From Uloborus plumipes (taxonomy: Eukaryota > Arthropoda > Arachnida > Araneae > Uloboridae), in the NCBI GenBank assembly GCA_038373865.1, contig JAXGGA010001182.1, positions 1 through 64,000 on the forward strand: a DNA stretch of 64,000 bases, in the 5' to 3' direction. The position numbers and the translations under genes are program-made. This document shows positions 34,849 to 46,700 of the stretch, piece by piece (position 1 is the stretch's first letter; each line of letters opens with the position of its first letter). Under the pieces are notes generated by a model. It searched no databases and was not told the origin of the DNA. It was given only the letters and a program-made list of their open reading frames with translations.

Positions 34849-36140
34849 TTGGGTTGGCAACTAAGTAATTGCGGATTTTTTAAAGAAAATGAAAGACTTT
34901 TTTCATGGAACGAAATATTTTTATTCTGTAATGTATTGCCCATTTTGATCAATGACATTTTGCCATCTTTCAAGCAGCATCATAATCCCACGTTCATAAA
35001 ATTTCCGGTTTTTATTAGCAAAAAACTGAATTAGGTACGATTTGACATCATCATCATTATTGAAATTTTTACCATTCAAGGAGTTTTGTAAAGATCGAAA
35101 CAAATAGTAATCAGATGGTGCAAGGTCAGGATTATATGGTGGATGTGGCAAAACATCCCAACCAAGCTCCATTCATTTTTGACGAGTGAGCAAAGATATA
35201 TGTGGTCTTGCATTGTCACGATGGAATACAACACCGTTTCGATTTGTCAATTCGGGCCGCTTTTCTTCAACTGCATTGTTTAATTTCGTCAGTTGCTCAA
35301 TGTAGACATCAGAATTGTTCGTTCGGTTCGGTGGTAAGAGTTCAAAGTAGACAATCCCTTTGTAATCCCACCAAACTGATAACAAAACCTTCTTTTGATG
35401 AATATCAGCATCAGCTTTTGATGTTGTTTGAGTTGGTTCACTTGGCCTGTTCCACGATCTTTTCTGCTTGATATTGTTATAAACAACCCATTTTTCATCG
35501 CCAGTTATCAGTCGTTTTAAAAACGGATCATTTTTATTACGTTTCTGTAGCAAATCGCAGCAGCTAATGCGTTGCGTTAAATGCGTTTCTTTCAGTTGGT
35601 GAGGAACCCATGTATCGAGTTTTTGAACAGAGCCAAGTTGTTTCAAGTGATTTTCAACGCATGTATGTGATACATGAAGCTTCTCTGCAATCTCACGTGT
35701 TGTACTGTGACGATCCGAATCGATTATTGCTTTGATTTGGTCGTCATCAACTTCAACTGGACGACCAGAGCGTTTTTCATCTTTGAGCGAAAATTCACCA
35801 GAACGAAATTTGGCAAACCAATTTTGACACTGCCTTTCTTTTAAGGCTTCGTCACCATAAACAGTACATAACTTTTTATGAGCTTGCGATGCGTTTTTCC
35901 CTTTGCGGAAAAAAAAAAAGCAAAATGTGACGAAAATGTTCCTTTTGACTTTCCATTTTTCAACGAACGCCAAACGAAAACTACGCAACCAATCAAAAAA
36001 CTTGTTTTACTGATTGACATCTGAGTTGCCAACTATCAAATAACAAAACGTGTTTCACATTTGTACTACGTATGCAAATTTAAAAATTCAACTGGAGCCA
36101 GCTATGAGTGAAATCCGCAATTACTTAGTTGCCAACCCAA
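34849..36140 (-). mobile_element. Mariner element, near full length
   Basis: The ends are TTGGGTTGGCAACTAAGTAA and inverted TTACTTAGTTGCCAACCCAA, flanked by TA at 34847-34848 and 36141-36142. At 1292 bp it has the usual mariner size. Its single transposase gene is on the minus strand. Confidence 0.95.
34921..35988 (-). pseudogene. Mariner DD34D transposase with one in-frame stop
   Basis: From the N terminus: HTH region (KGKNASQAHKKLCTVYGDEA, then RQCQNWFAKFRSGEFSLKDE), linker RSGRPVEVDD, second HTH (STTREIAEKLHVSHTCVENH), then first Asp in ITGDEKWVVYNN, second Asp in FHRDNARPH and third Asp in NPDLAPSDYYLF. The last two are 34 residues apart, the mariner spacing. A single TGA at 35173-35175 interrupts TRQK*MELGWDVL, with both sides in the same frame. 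The exact start is unclear because the first about 30 residues are disturbed near an A-run at 35910. All three catalytic acids are kept, so this copy died recently. Confidence 0.92.
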
Positions 36141-36142
36141 TA

Positions 36143-37325
36143 TATTAACGTAATTAAATACGTAATTAGACCTTATTGCATAAAAAAGATGTAATTGCAT
36201 TATTCTAATTTTAGATATTAATTGCCAAATTTATGTAGCCGTAATAGGTTTTTTGAAATACTACCTTTAAGTGTTCAACTATAGGATTGGGACAGCCAAG
36301 GGACTGTGTTTTTGGTGCTTAAATAATTTCTAGAAAAAAAATTGTTATCGCTCCAAATACAATTGTGCCACAAAGTATTAATGCTTTACTTGTATTAAGA
36401 GCGATAATTACTTTATTACACTTATTTTTTCCCAAAACAACCAATGTCCAAACAACCAATTACGAATTCACAGAGAATCGTCCATATGTATGTTTTTTGA
36501 TGTTGGTAAAAGTTTTTCTTCATGCCGAAACCAGTTGCATTAACACTTCGTTCTAAACATTTTTCTTTTTCTGTTACAGACTATATTTAGAAATGAACCG
36601 TCTTCTTGCGTTTATGTCATTAGTTTTTAACAGTAATGAAATTTTCATTTAGTAAAAAAATCGATTCTCATTAAAGTAGTACTATAAAATATGGGTATTG
36701 CATTGCTTTTTTAGTGTAAAAGTGAAGTTAATAGTATTAAACCACATACTTATCAGTATCAATGTTTTTATGTAAAAATATGTATCATTTGTTTTTCAAA
36801 TCCTAAAAGAAACTCCTTTTTACAGCTGAAAAGCTTAAGGCAAGTGTTGCTTATGTAATGTAGTTTGATTTTCTTTATTAGAGAAGTAATAAATAAATGA
36901 TTTAAGTAAAATAACTAAATCTTATAATTCATTATGCAATATTTAATGGTGAAATCTTTAAAAAATTGAAAAGTGTCCAGAATTAAATCCACTAGTGCAT
37001 GTACCTGTATCTAATCACCTATATACGACACATGGATAAAATAGTTGTGCTATATTTAAGTGCACTTCAAATGGTTTAAATTAATTTGGATGTGCTTTTA
37101 TTTCATTTATTGCTCCTTTACTGCAGCAATGTCAGAATTAAAAAATAAATAAATAAATAAATAATTAAATTAAATAAAATATCAATAAATCCTTAAGTTA
37201 AGAGAACATATTAGTTGCAATCATCATTTCCTTCATCTCTATATTAGATAATCAAAAATCATAATTTTTCATCTATAACGCTGTTGTCGTGAATGAATAT
37301 TGGGTAATAATCTATATATATATTC
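36143..37325. other. Interior of the hAT element, nothing recognised
   Basis: AT-rich DNA with only short open frames and an AAAT-type simple repeat near 37135-37175. I find no transposase remnant. Confidence 0.5.
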
Positions 37326-37611
37326 ACCAATCTGTAATCGCGTAATCGGAATCGTAATCGGCACATGATAATCGTAATCGATTACATTTTTTAACGTAAT
37401 CTAATCGTTGCTGTAATTGTAATAGCGATTTCACAGACGACTGTAATCGTAATCGTAATTGTAATCTCCAATTTTTCGTGTTTGTAATCGTAATCGTAAT
37501 CGATTACATTTTCTCGTAATTGACTCCAAGCCTGCTGTCATGCAATACACCGTCAACTCGTTTATTTCGATCCATGGACTGCAGTTTTGGGCACTCTATC
37601 AGTTCTCTATC

Positions 37612-38247
37612 AGCAAATTCAGACATGCGTATCGATCAAAAGACCAAGAAAAATTATATTTCTTAAAGATGAAGGAATTGAAAAAAAGGCTCGAACTGAC
37701 GATTTGCCCCTTAATCCTACAAAACTTCAACTTGGGTAAAAAACAGAGCGTGACAGTATAAGTAGATGAACAATTGAATCGGAATGCATAAAAAAACAAA
37801 GAATTGTGCTTGAGCCTTTTCGGACAGTCACCCAAATAACCCAGATTTTAATGGTAAAAGCAGCGCAGCATATGATCATTGGATACTTCTCAAGTCCCGA
37901 GAAAAGAATTATAATCCATCTAGGCCATCCCAATTTTAATATATTTTATCAAAGAAAGTACCATTCAATTTTTAGTCACGATGATACATATGCTGCTTTT
38001 CACATTAAAATCTGGCTTATTTGGGACACTCTGTCCGAAAAGGCTCAGACACAATTCTTTGTTTTTTTTATGCATTTCGATTCAATTGTTCATTTACTTA
38101 TACTGTCACGCGCTGTTTTTTTCCCAAGTTGAAGTTTTGTAGGATTAAGGGGCAAATCGTCAGTTCGAGCCTTTTTTTCAATTCCTTCATCTTTAAGAAA
38201 TATAATTTTTCTTGGTCTTTTGATCGATACGCATGTCTGAATTTGCT
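37612..38247. mobile_element. Palindromic MITE, 636 bp
   Basis: The left AGCAAATTCAGACATGCGTA is mirrored by the right TACGCATGTCTGAATTTGCT, and the arms continue through CTCGAACTGACGATTTGCCC for about 250 bp each. The open frames in both arms are inverted copies of each other and not genes. Confidence 0.88.
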
Positions 38248-38249
38248 CT

Positions 38250-40185
38250 CCACAAAGTAAATACAATGTACTACCATACTAGAGCCGATTTAAAAGACAA
38301 AAAATTAATAAAGTAGGTTCATTTTCAAATTTCGGCTTCCAAACCTTCTCGTCTTCTGTATATGAGAACTACAGAGCTTTTGAGATTTTGATTATTTATT
38401 CAGCAATCTCTGCACTTTGTATTCGAATAATAAAGTCCCGCCTTTCCTCAACCAATCACATTTCAAGGGATATTTGCATAATATATGACCATTGTCTAAA
38501 CTTTTGCAACAATGAAAAAAATTGTCTTTTGCAATGTCCAAACTTTGGTTCCAGTTATATTTTTAAGAACTCCAGACACGTATTTGGGACCATATTGTGC
38601 ACCTGCTGTAGAAATTTGAAAGCATTTCTTTGAACAGTTTTCTTTTTATTCATATATTTGCCATTTGTCTAAACTTTTGCATCGCAGTGTATTTGTTTAT
38701 ATTTATCTTAAGAATGCAAGTTTATTTTTAACTTTGAATAGAGTTACTGGCCGATAGTAGTGGACTGTATTTTGTTCCGTGGATGAAACACTCGAATCTT
38801 GAGAACTTACAAACAGATTTTAATCAACGGAGGACACAATATTTACATATTTGTACATTTTGAAATATATGAATGGAATGTGGGCTTCATTGGAGTAGCA
38901 TAAAATGCCCACGTCGGCGGAATGCCTCGTTACTCAGGCGTCTGTTCCTTTGCTCTCGCACAGGCAAAGTCCCGGGATATTTCATATTCGGCAGAGACGC
39001 CGCGGCGCGCGTATGCGCAAACAGTTACTATTGAATTATATTAAAAAAAAAACAACACTTTTTGACAAATTACTTTTTAATTCGGGAGACTCTTTCAGAG
39101 AGTTGATAAAGGGGTCAAATAGGTGTTCTTTCTCGCCCTTGTGCATGGCCTTGAACATTTTCTAAACAATACATATACTACCAAAATAGTTAAGATCAAC
39201 ATTTCAAAAAGTTTCCAAGGGACATATCGAACTATCAACGACGGTTCCTCTCAGTTATGGTCTCTTAACTATAGCCTAAAACTGATTTTTTAAAACCAAT
39301 AGACCAGAAAATTTCCAGGTGAATCCCCAAAACTTCTAATTTTATTAGAAATAAGTTTAATTTGTCTTCAAGGGAGAGAGAAAGAGAGAGAGAGAGAGAG
39401 AAAAACAGTTGAGAAGGCATTTCATCTCCCTTTTTTTATAATGTCTCAAAAACTGCCTAAAATTACGATTTTGATCGTGAATTTCCAGTTTTTCCAGGAG
39501 AGATTCCTGATTGCCCCTCTTCCATCACAAATCTCTTTTTAACCAACTTCAACAAAGGAGGAGGTTATCAATTCAAAGCGTATGTTTTTTTTTTTTGTTT
39601 GTTTGCACATAACATCAGATCTACTGAACCGATTTGGACGATTTTTTTTTTCAATCGATAGGAGATGGTGTAACTTAGGTACCATGCACTCATATGACGA
39701 TATTTGTTCACTAGAAAAAAAGTTATTATGGAAAACAGTAAATTTCATGTCATTTCCCCATTAAATAATTAAATTTTCAATCCATTGTTGCAAAAATTTT
39801 TGCCTCGCAACAGCAATATTAATAGTAATCATGATGAAAAATTTGAACCAAGGCTTAACTAAATCTAACATGAAACTCATTAGCGGTAACGTACGTAGTA
39901 TGTGTTAAAATCTTATGAACAACGAGAAACTAGAATTACTTTGAAATATAAATTAGTTGACAAACCGTTGATATTTAAATGGCTTTGATTAAGCTAGTAC
40001 ACAAATAAGTACCAGAGAATAACAAAGATTTTTTTTAGTGTCAATCGTTTATAATTTTAGACGCGTTGATAGTTTCTTCCTTTTTTTTCAGTTTATTTTA
40101 TGAAGCATTTACTTAAGAAAATTAAATGAAGTTCCGTAATGGAAACATTACCTTATTTCAAAAGTACACTTACACTAAAAAGAAT
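38250..40185. other. Intergenic DNA with repeat fragments
   Basis: This holds a (GA)n run at 39373-39405 and a reverse copy of the 23040-23280 repeat at about 39640-39860. Near 38970-39010 is a short GC-rich patch (GCCGCGGCGCGCG). There is no supported gene. Confidence 0.5.
39640..39860 (-). repeat. Reverse copy of part of the 22544-23350 repeat
   Basis: Shared blocks, read inverted, include TTTCCATAATAACTTTTT, GGGGAAATGACAT, CAACAATGGATTGAAAATTT and AAGCCTTGGTTCAAATTTTT. Divergence is moderate. Confidence 0.7.
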
Positions 40186-40187
40186 AA

Positions 40188-40642
40188 AATAAAATAATTT
40201 TGGAAAAAAATAGAACCGACTTCAGTTGGAAATTGCTCTAAAAAGTAAAAAATAATTTTTTTTCTCTGAGCACCATCGAAACTACTTTTAAACATAAGTT
40301 TTGAAGTCGGCGCAAAAACGATAGGTCAAATGATATTTAACCATATTTTGCCAACATTTTTCAGAGAAACCATTGAAAATTAAAAGCAGAATATTTGTAC
40401 CAGTACGCGAATATGTGGTAATGAATGAAATGTATGCGAATGCTTTTAAAGAACCTGGATCCATTAAAATGTATATAGTTGAATTATAGTTGCGCATGAT
40501 TCTATACATTGTTTTTGCGCCTGCTTCAAAACTTATGTTTAAAAGTAGTTTCGATGGTGTTCAGAGAAAAAAAATTATTTTTTACTTTTTAGAGCAATTT
40601 CCAACTGAAGTCGGTTCTATTTTTTTCCAAAATTATTTTATT
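40188..40642. mobile_element. Palindromic MITE, 455 bp
   Basis: AATAAAATAATTTTGG and AATAGAACCGACTTCAGTTG at the left are inverted at the right. The arms run about 120 bp to GCGCAAAAAC near 40320, mirrored by GTTTTTGCGC near 40511. Confidence 0.85.
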
Positions 40643-40668
40643 GTCTCACAACATCAAAGATGCACTAA

Positions 40669-40847
40669 GGCAGGAATTCAAGTGAAACACCATTGCAATC
40701 GCTTCGAAGCGATCGCAAATTGCAATCGCTACTGGAAGTCGCTTACATTAAAATCGCATCTCGTAGCGATTGCAACGTATCCAAATTTGGGAATTTGCGA
40801 TTGAATTGGTGAGTTGCGATCGTCCGTGCTTCACTTGAATTCCTGCC
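40669..40847. mobile_element. PIF/Harbinger-type MITE, copy 3 (short)
   Basis: GGCAGGAATTCAAGTGAAAC and the inverted CACTTGAATTCCTGCC, with TAA at 40666-40668 and 40848-40850. At 179 bp it lacks the middle of the 300-bp copies. It contains GCTTCGAAGCGATCGCAAAT. Confidence 0.88.
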
Positions 40848-41259
40848 TAAAACTGTGTTTTCGAAGACTTCATTTTTTCCAAAAATTTGTTGGGGCGGAA
40901 ATTTTTATTGAAAATTATTAGTTATCAAAAATTAAGCATAATCTATTCGGAAGTTTTTTAAATACTTGACAAAATTGCTTATTCAATGGAATCATTTTTA
41001 TGATGGTTTCTTGAATGTAAGCATCTGGGCCCCTCTCGCAACAGAATCCTGACTACGCCCTCGTGTTTGCGATTGATTTTAATGAGTGAAAAAAAAAACT
41101 TGTATTCACATCTTTTATTCAATTTGAGGAACAATCTCTCTAATTTTCTCCAATCTTGGAGACGTAGCAGAAAAAAAGAGAAATCCAAATTTGGGGACTT
41201 TCTTCTACATTCAATTTTCCTTTGGTCCGAGCTAAGAGCGGCTCTAGTCCGAACAATTA

Positions 41260-41747
41260 GGCAGGGATTCAAGTGAAACAGCACTGCGATCGCTTCGAAT
41301 GCAATCGCTACTGGAAGTGAATTACATTATCATCAGCTTAACGTCACTACGAGCGGAGCCAATAAGAGCTCACAAGCAGTCGGCCATCTCCTCTTATTCG
41401 CCAAGTAGGCTGTGACGTTTTATCTAGCTCGTTTTTCATATGCAAACGTCACGATGAACGTTCTAATGTAATTCATTTCCAGTATCAAGAAACGTTCTAA
41501 TATAATTCATTTCCAGTAGCGATTGCAGTTTGCGATAGCCTGTTTCACTTGAATCCCTGCCAGGAATTCAAGTGAAACACGGACGATCGCAACTCACCAA
41601 TGCAATCGCAAATTCCCATATTTGGATTCAAGTGAAACGTTGCAATCGCTACGAGTTGCGATTCTAATGTAATTTGACTTTCAGTAGCCATTGCAATTTG
41701 CGATCGCCTTGAAGCGATTGCCATGGTGTTTCACTTGAATTTCGGCC
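41260..41747. mobile_element. PIF/Harbinger-type MITE dimer
   Basis: Two MITEs are joined head to tail at 41555-41570 (CCCTGCCAGGAATTC): a 302-bp copy like 32452 in reverse orientation, then a short one like 40669. The whole is flanked by TTA at 41257-41259 and 41748-41750, so the pair may have moved as one unit. The last end is mutated (TTCGGCC). Confidence 0.82.
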
Positions 41748-41750
41748 TTA

Positions 41751-43663
41751 GTCAATCTAGATAGCTGTATAGGTCGATGGTCGATGGAGTGATTTAATGA
41801 ATATTATTATGTCTAAGCGTTTGGCAATCAACACTCGCGGGAAAAATTAAGTTGCCTTCTGTTGTCTGTCAAAAACATCATAGCTTTAACATAATTTTCC
41901 ATAAATAATCAAGAATAAATCTTGCAAATGATTTCCTCATAACAATCCCTTTCTGCGATAATAAAAGGTAAAATTGAAATAATTTATTCTTGAACTCAGA
42001 AAGTGTTATGGCAGTTTCGATAAATGAATAACAAGTCTGATGTACAGCACATAGTTTTAAAATTTAAAACTTCAATTATTGTACAAATATGGAAAATAAG
42101 CTTTAAAAAATTCATTGTTTTTCATTGCGAACATCTTTTCTCCTTGTTTTAATGTGTTTAGGAACAATTTTTCTTCATTTTCTAAAAAAACGATAGTTAA
42201 AAGTCTTGAATGAAAAGAAAAGTTCTAAAGTCTTTTTCAATGTTGATACATTATATATTTTGATTGTCAATAATAGTTCAGATAATTAAATATTCTTTTA
42301 ACACATTGCAACAATCAGGACTTGGCATAAAATTAATGTTTATTGATTCTTATGCAATTTGTTCATGGGATTTCTTTTATTATATTGTGATCAAAAAAGT
42401 TCTTTAAAAGGTAAAAATTTGACTTTAAATTCTCTTATAAGAGCAGAGAATTCTTGAGATATTTTCTGTTTACAAAATTTGAATTACATCTTTTTTCTTG
42501 ACGGGACTGTATCGTAGATAAAGCACATATGATAAAAAGTGTTTTGTTATTCGACCCCATTTATTCTAAACCTATGAGCTCTCAGTGTTCTTTAGTTTTT
42601 TTTATTATTATTTTTTTTTAAATCTTGTCATTGAAATATTTGCCAAAGCATACAAGCAATAAAGTGCATATAAATTATTTATAAGTGTCTCTCTTATCTA
42701 ACTTTGTCGAAATTTAGTTGACATATATTGTTAGAAATAAAACCTCAGGCTCTGGCATTTACCCAATGCCACGGTCCTAGCTTCTGAGACCCTTGTAAAA
42801 AGCATCACAACTACGAGATAAAACTTTAACAGGAATTTATTAACAAACAAAAATAAAAAATAATGTTTCACACGTGTGTAAGTATCTGATATGTAGCGAC
42901 TTACACAAATCCTGATAGCTATAAATACACAAAAATAGAACTGTTGCCATCTCAAAAGTCCATTTCACAAACGCTGATATGCAAATTAGAATGCAAAATA
43001 AATTCGTTACAAACAATATTAACAATAAATTTCAAACAGAGACATGCAAATAAAACATCAAGCAATAATTTCAGAAACTTGTTCCAACATATATTTTTGA
43101 ATAAAATCTTTAAAACTTGAAAGAGATACTTAAAAAAATGCTTGCCTTGGTGGCAGTTACAAGTCTTTGCTACCCCTCAGAATGTTCCAGGAGTCGTTAC
43201 TGTAAAATTTAACATTTTTTTTTGAAGGTGGGCTAAATTTAGCCTGTCCGTCCCTGCCTTTAAACCGCACTCAAATTTATTTTTAAGAATTTGAAAACTC
43301 AGATTGCGAGTGTTTTAAACTATCGCTATACATATATTCAAGTTTTCGGTAAAGTAATAACAATACATAGAAGCAAAATTAAGTCATTTTCATAATCGTT
43401 AGAAAGAGGCTGTGACTATTTTGGGTTAAGAAATACTTAGGAAAAATAGAATGAAAAATGCTGTGAAAATATTTTGATAACTAAAATATGTATATTTTTG
43501 GTTGTGGTTCAGAAAGTCACACGAATACTTAGTACTTGACCAAAGTGTTGTCGGTACATCTCTGGTCTATAAGTTGTCTGAAGTCGTAGAAAAAAAATAT
43601 TTCTCTCCAAATCAGTTTTTTTCTTTCGAAAGTGCAAATTTTAATATTATTATAATTTTTCAG
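41751..43663. other. AT-rich DNA upstream of the Zwilch-like gene
   Basis: There is no exon or repeat that I can name. Any promoter and 5' UTR of the next gene should lie in or before its last few hundred bases; I see no clear TATA box. Confidence 0.4.
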
Positions 43664-43685
43664 AAATAATTTTAGTTGGGGAGAA

Positions 43686-43747
43686 ATGCTATCCAAGATA
43701 GCTCAAGTGCCGGAAGGTGCCCTCGACTTAGAAAGAATTTTTACGAG
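43686..43747 (+). CDS. zwilch: Zwilch-like exon 1 (putative start)
   Basis: It encodes MLSKIAQVPEGALDLERIFT and leaves in phase 2, donor AG|GTGACT. The frame is open upstream to an AG at 43663 (NNFSWGE ahead of the Met), so the exon could also be internal. Confidence 0.6.
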
Positions 43748-46700
43748 GTGACTCCTTTTCTTTCTCTGAGTGCATTTCTTTATTACAGAAACAAATTGTG
43801 TGTTGCTTTCTTGAAATTGCGTTTACTCACTCCATTGTCTTTAAATTTCAGCCTTGATCTTGAAAATGATGTTGCACGACAGTTATTTCAGGTAAGTCAA
43901 TACTGCTTGCTTGAAATTTATTTCCCTGTAGCATTAATTTGAAGTAGCAGTTCCAGACTCAGGGCTATTGTTTCCACTATGGTTTCATTTTTCGCAAAAT
44001 GCGAAAATACCATCTAAATTAGGAAAATGAAATGCAGCATTTTCCGCTTTTTTGCTACAATATAATAAGAACATGATGTACCATCCGAGAAAAGAAGCAA
44101 GCATGGCAATATCTAAATCTTATTATAAATCGTAGACAGCAGTGTATAAAATGTACTTAAAGGAAACAATATTCGGTCTTAATGTGCATTATGGCCCTCC
44201 AATAAATGTTATTCTCGTTTTTTTTTTTATTTTATTTTAAACTTGTGTTCTTTCAACTTGAATTTTAATATAAATTTTTCACTTAAAATTAAAAAAAATA
44301 TTACCCACTATGAGTTTATTTTTTTAAACGTGTCATGACTGAATTTTGAATTTTGCTTTCAAGAGGAGCTGAAACACATAGAAGCAGTTAGCAAGATAGT
44401 TAAAATATTCCCTAATCACTAATCTTCGACATTTTAGCATTTTGCTAAAGCCTTTACTCCTATTTTAGCTTTTTTTTTTGCTTCTAAGTTCAGCTTAAAC
44501 GCTGCAGGGACATAAAAGAATTTCAAGGAAGGCATGAATGTGTAAAAAGTAAGACTAACTACAGTTTGTTCTAGGTCTTGCCAATGTATATCAGTTGATC
44601 GATATCACAAATTTGTTTGTTTCAGGGGAAATATTTGGTATTCCTCCAGAGGAATCTGTTGCCCTGGAAAATCCGGCAACCCAACACTGGTCGGTCGATC
44701 GGGGATTCCTTCGAAACCTGTCTCGTCATTTTTGCGGCCAAGGTGAGCTGGGAAAATTTTCTCCATCCGATCAGAGTCGGGGTTTCTGGTTTGATGAGAG
44801 TCGAGATTTGGAGAAATATCATATCACAATATATGTACGATATTTGGTACTTATGTATTAACTCCATCTGCAGCTACAGATTTGGCGGTTAGAACAGATT
44901 TGGTGATTAGTTTGGCGATTGTTGTTTACAAGCACATGCCGTTTTCTAAAACGGACAAAAAGACCCCTTAATAATTTTTTTTCTGCCTCCTAGTAATTAA
45001 TATTATTTTTTTGAAATTAACTTGAGCTCAATAATTAAGTTTCTAGTTTCATTGGTACTTTTTCCCAAAGTTCTGGACGGTAAATTCACCCAGTAAAATA
45101 TCTAAAAGCGGAATTTTACGTTGCGGCCGCTCAAAGGGTTAAGGGACCAAATATACCATAAAACTGCTTTTTTAGGTCTAATATTATGGAAAAATTGCCA
45201 AACACCCCCATTTTTGTTCAAAAATTGCTCTTTGACCACTCTCCTTAAGCTGGATCCGCCCTTGATTAAGATTGACTGCAATGTCACCACTAGTAAAACT
45301 AATGACAAGATTTCAATTGTTAAGTAAGTATGAGTTTTCATCATTGCTTGAAATGAGAAACCGGGGAAAAATAACTACGGAAAACCCATGATTAAGCAAG
45401 AGCTGAGTGATAGAAAAATTCTGATTTTATATTTGAAATCAGTTTCAAAAATTACCTTAGAAACACTATAGGGCTATTCTGCAGAAAATGGTCATTTTGT
45501 TCCGCACATGGCGCTTCCTCTATTTCATCAAAAATAATTTAAAAGGGCAATGAGTAAAATTCTGTTGCTTAAGAAATCACGCACATATGTGAGATTTCTT
45601 ATGAAAAAAAGTTAACCATTAGTATTTACTTTTTGATGCATTATATAAACCGTCACGTGAGGGACAAAATGGCTACTTTTTTGTGGAACAGCCTTAACGT
45701 AATTTTTTCAATGGTTTAAATTAATATTTCTCAACAAATAAGATATGTTTCATTTTCATTAGAACCTCAACTTTCAAAATCAACTGTTTTGTCATTGCTA
45801 TATAAATAGAGAAAAACATTAATTCATGCAGCACGTTAGACGAGGTTGCCTTTGGATGTCTTGCATGCGACGCATACAAATAAAGTTGAAATAACAAAAT
45901 TCTTAAACAAAAATATAACTGTCAGGAGTACCTTTGCATCAAATGTATATATTGAAAAATTCCTGTATGACTAATTTACTCCAGTTCAGTTAAAATATCG
46001 CAAAAGAGCTATTGCAAAATGTTGATGAAAATTTAGTCCAATTGTCCCACACGTGACAGTGGAATAGAGCCATATAAATTTTACATTCAACAACAAAATC
46101 TTTGTTAACGAGTGTTGGATTATTTTCCCTTTGCAGCCCAAGAGACGTCTGGCGGGTGGCTCGACAGGCAGTTTCATCGATGGCTCATTGTCAGTAAAAT
46201 CATCAGGCAGTTTCAGTGAGCCATGCGATGATTCCATCGACGATTCCGTGTTCGAAACCTCCCCGGAAAGCCTACGAAAGAAGTTCGACTACAAGAAATA
46301 CAATGTGTATCTGATGCCACAGAATGAATCCCGGTGAGTGTAGCTGGAAAGTATTTTTGCGATTTTGTGAAGTCCTTATGTAAAAAAGGTACGTTCTTTG
46401 ATCTGAGTTAGAAGTATCTTCAGTTGCAAGCAACGAGACATAGGAATTCTTAAAGTGGTTTTCCACTAAACGATACGATAACAACGAACTTCGGACGGTA
46501 CGATAAGTATGGTGTGTTGTTGCATTTAAAGTTTTCCTCAATAATCGAATGTTAGACCGAAGAAAGTTGTTTCAAGTAAGGCAGTGATTAGTCTTAAAAA
46601 TTAAAAGTAGAATGAATTGGTGTTTTGTTTTTAATTTTTAAATAATCTCAAAAAAAAAAAAAAAAATGTGAGTTTAAAATGCAGTGTTTTATATCTTGTG

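Larger units (their letters stand above)
33420..37534. mobile_element. Non-autonomous hAT element, 4.1 kb, with nested mariner
   Basis: The 8-bp duplication CTGTCATG lies at 33412-33419 and 37535-37542. The ends are CAGACTTGGAGT and the inverted ACTCCAAGCCTG. Both subterminal regions (33425-33625 and 37325-37530) are packed with GTAATCGTAATCG/CGATTAC motifs. A mariner at 34849-36140 is inserted inside. I find no hAT transposase in the remaining 2.8 kb. Confidence 0.88.

Noticed and set aside
37540..38260. Pair of similar small proteins on opposite strands
   Set aside because: They are the two arms of a 636-bp palindrome, so the similarity is structural and not coding.
44595..44861. Frame GEIFGIPPEESVALENPATQ as the exon 3 reading
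   Set aside because: It would not join the neighbouring exons in phase; the GKYLVFLQRN frame joins exons 2 and 4 in phase 0 with the same splice sites.
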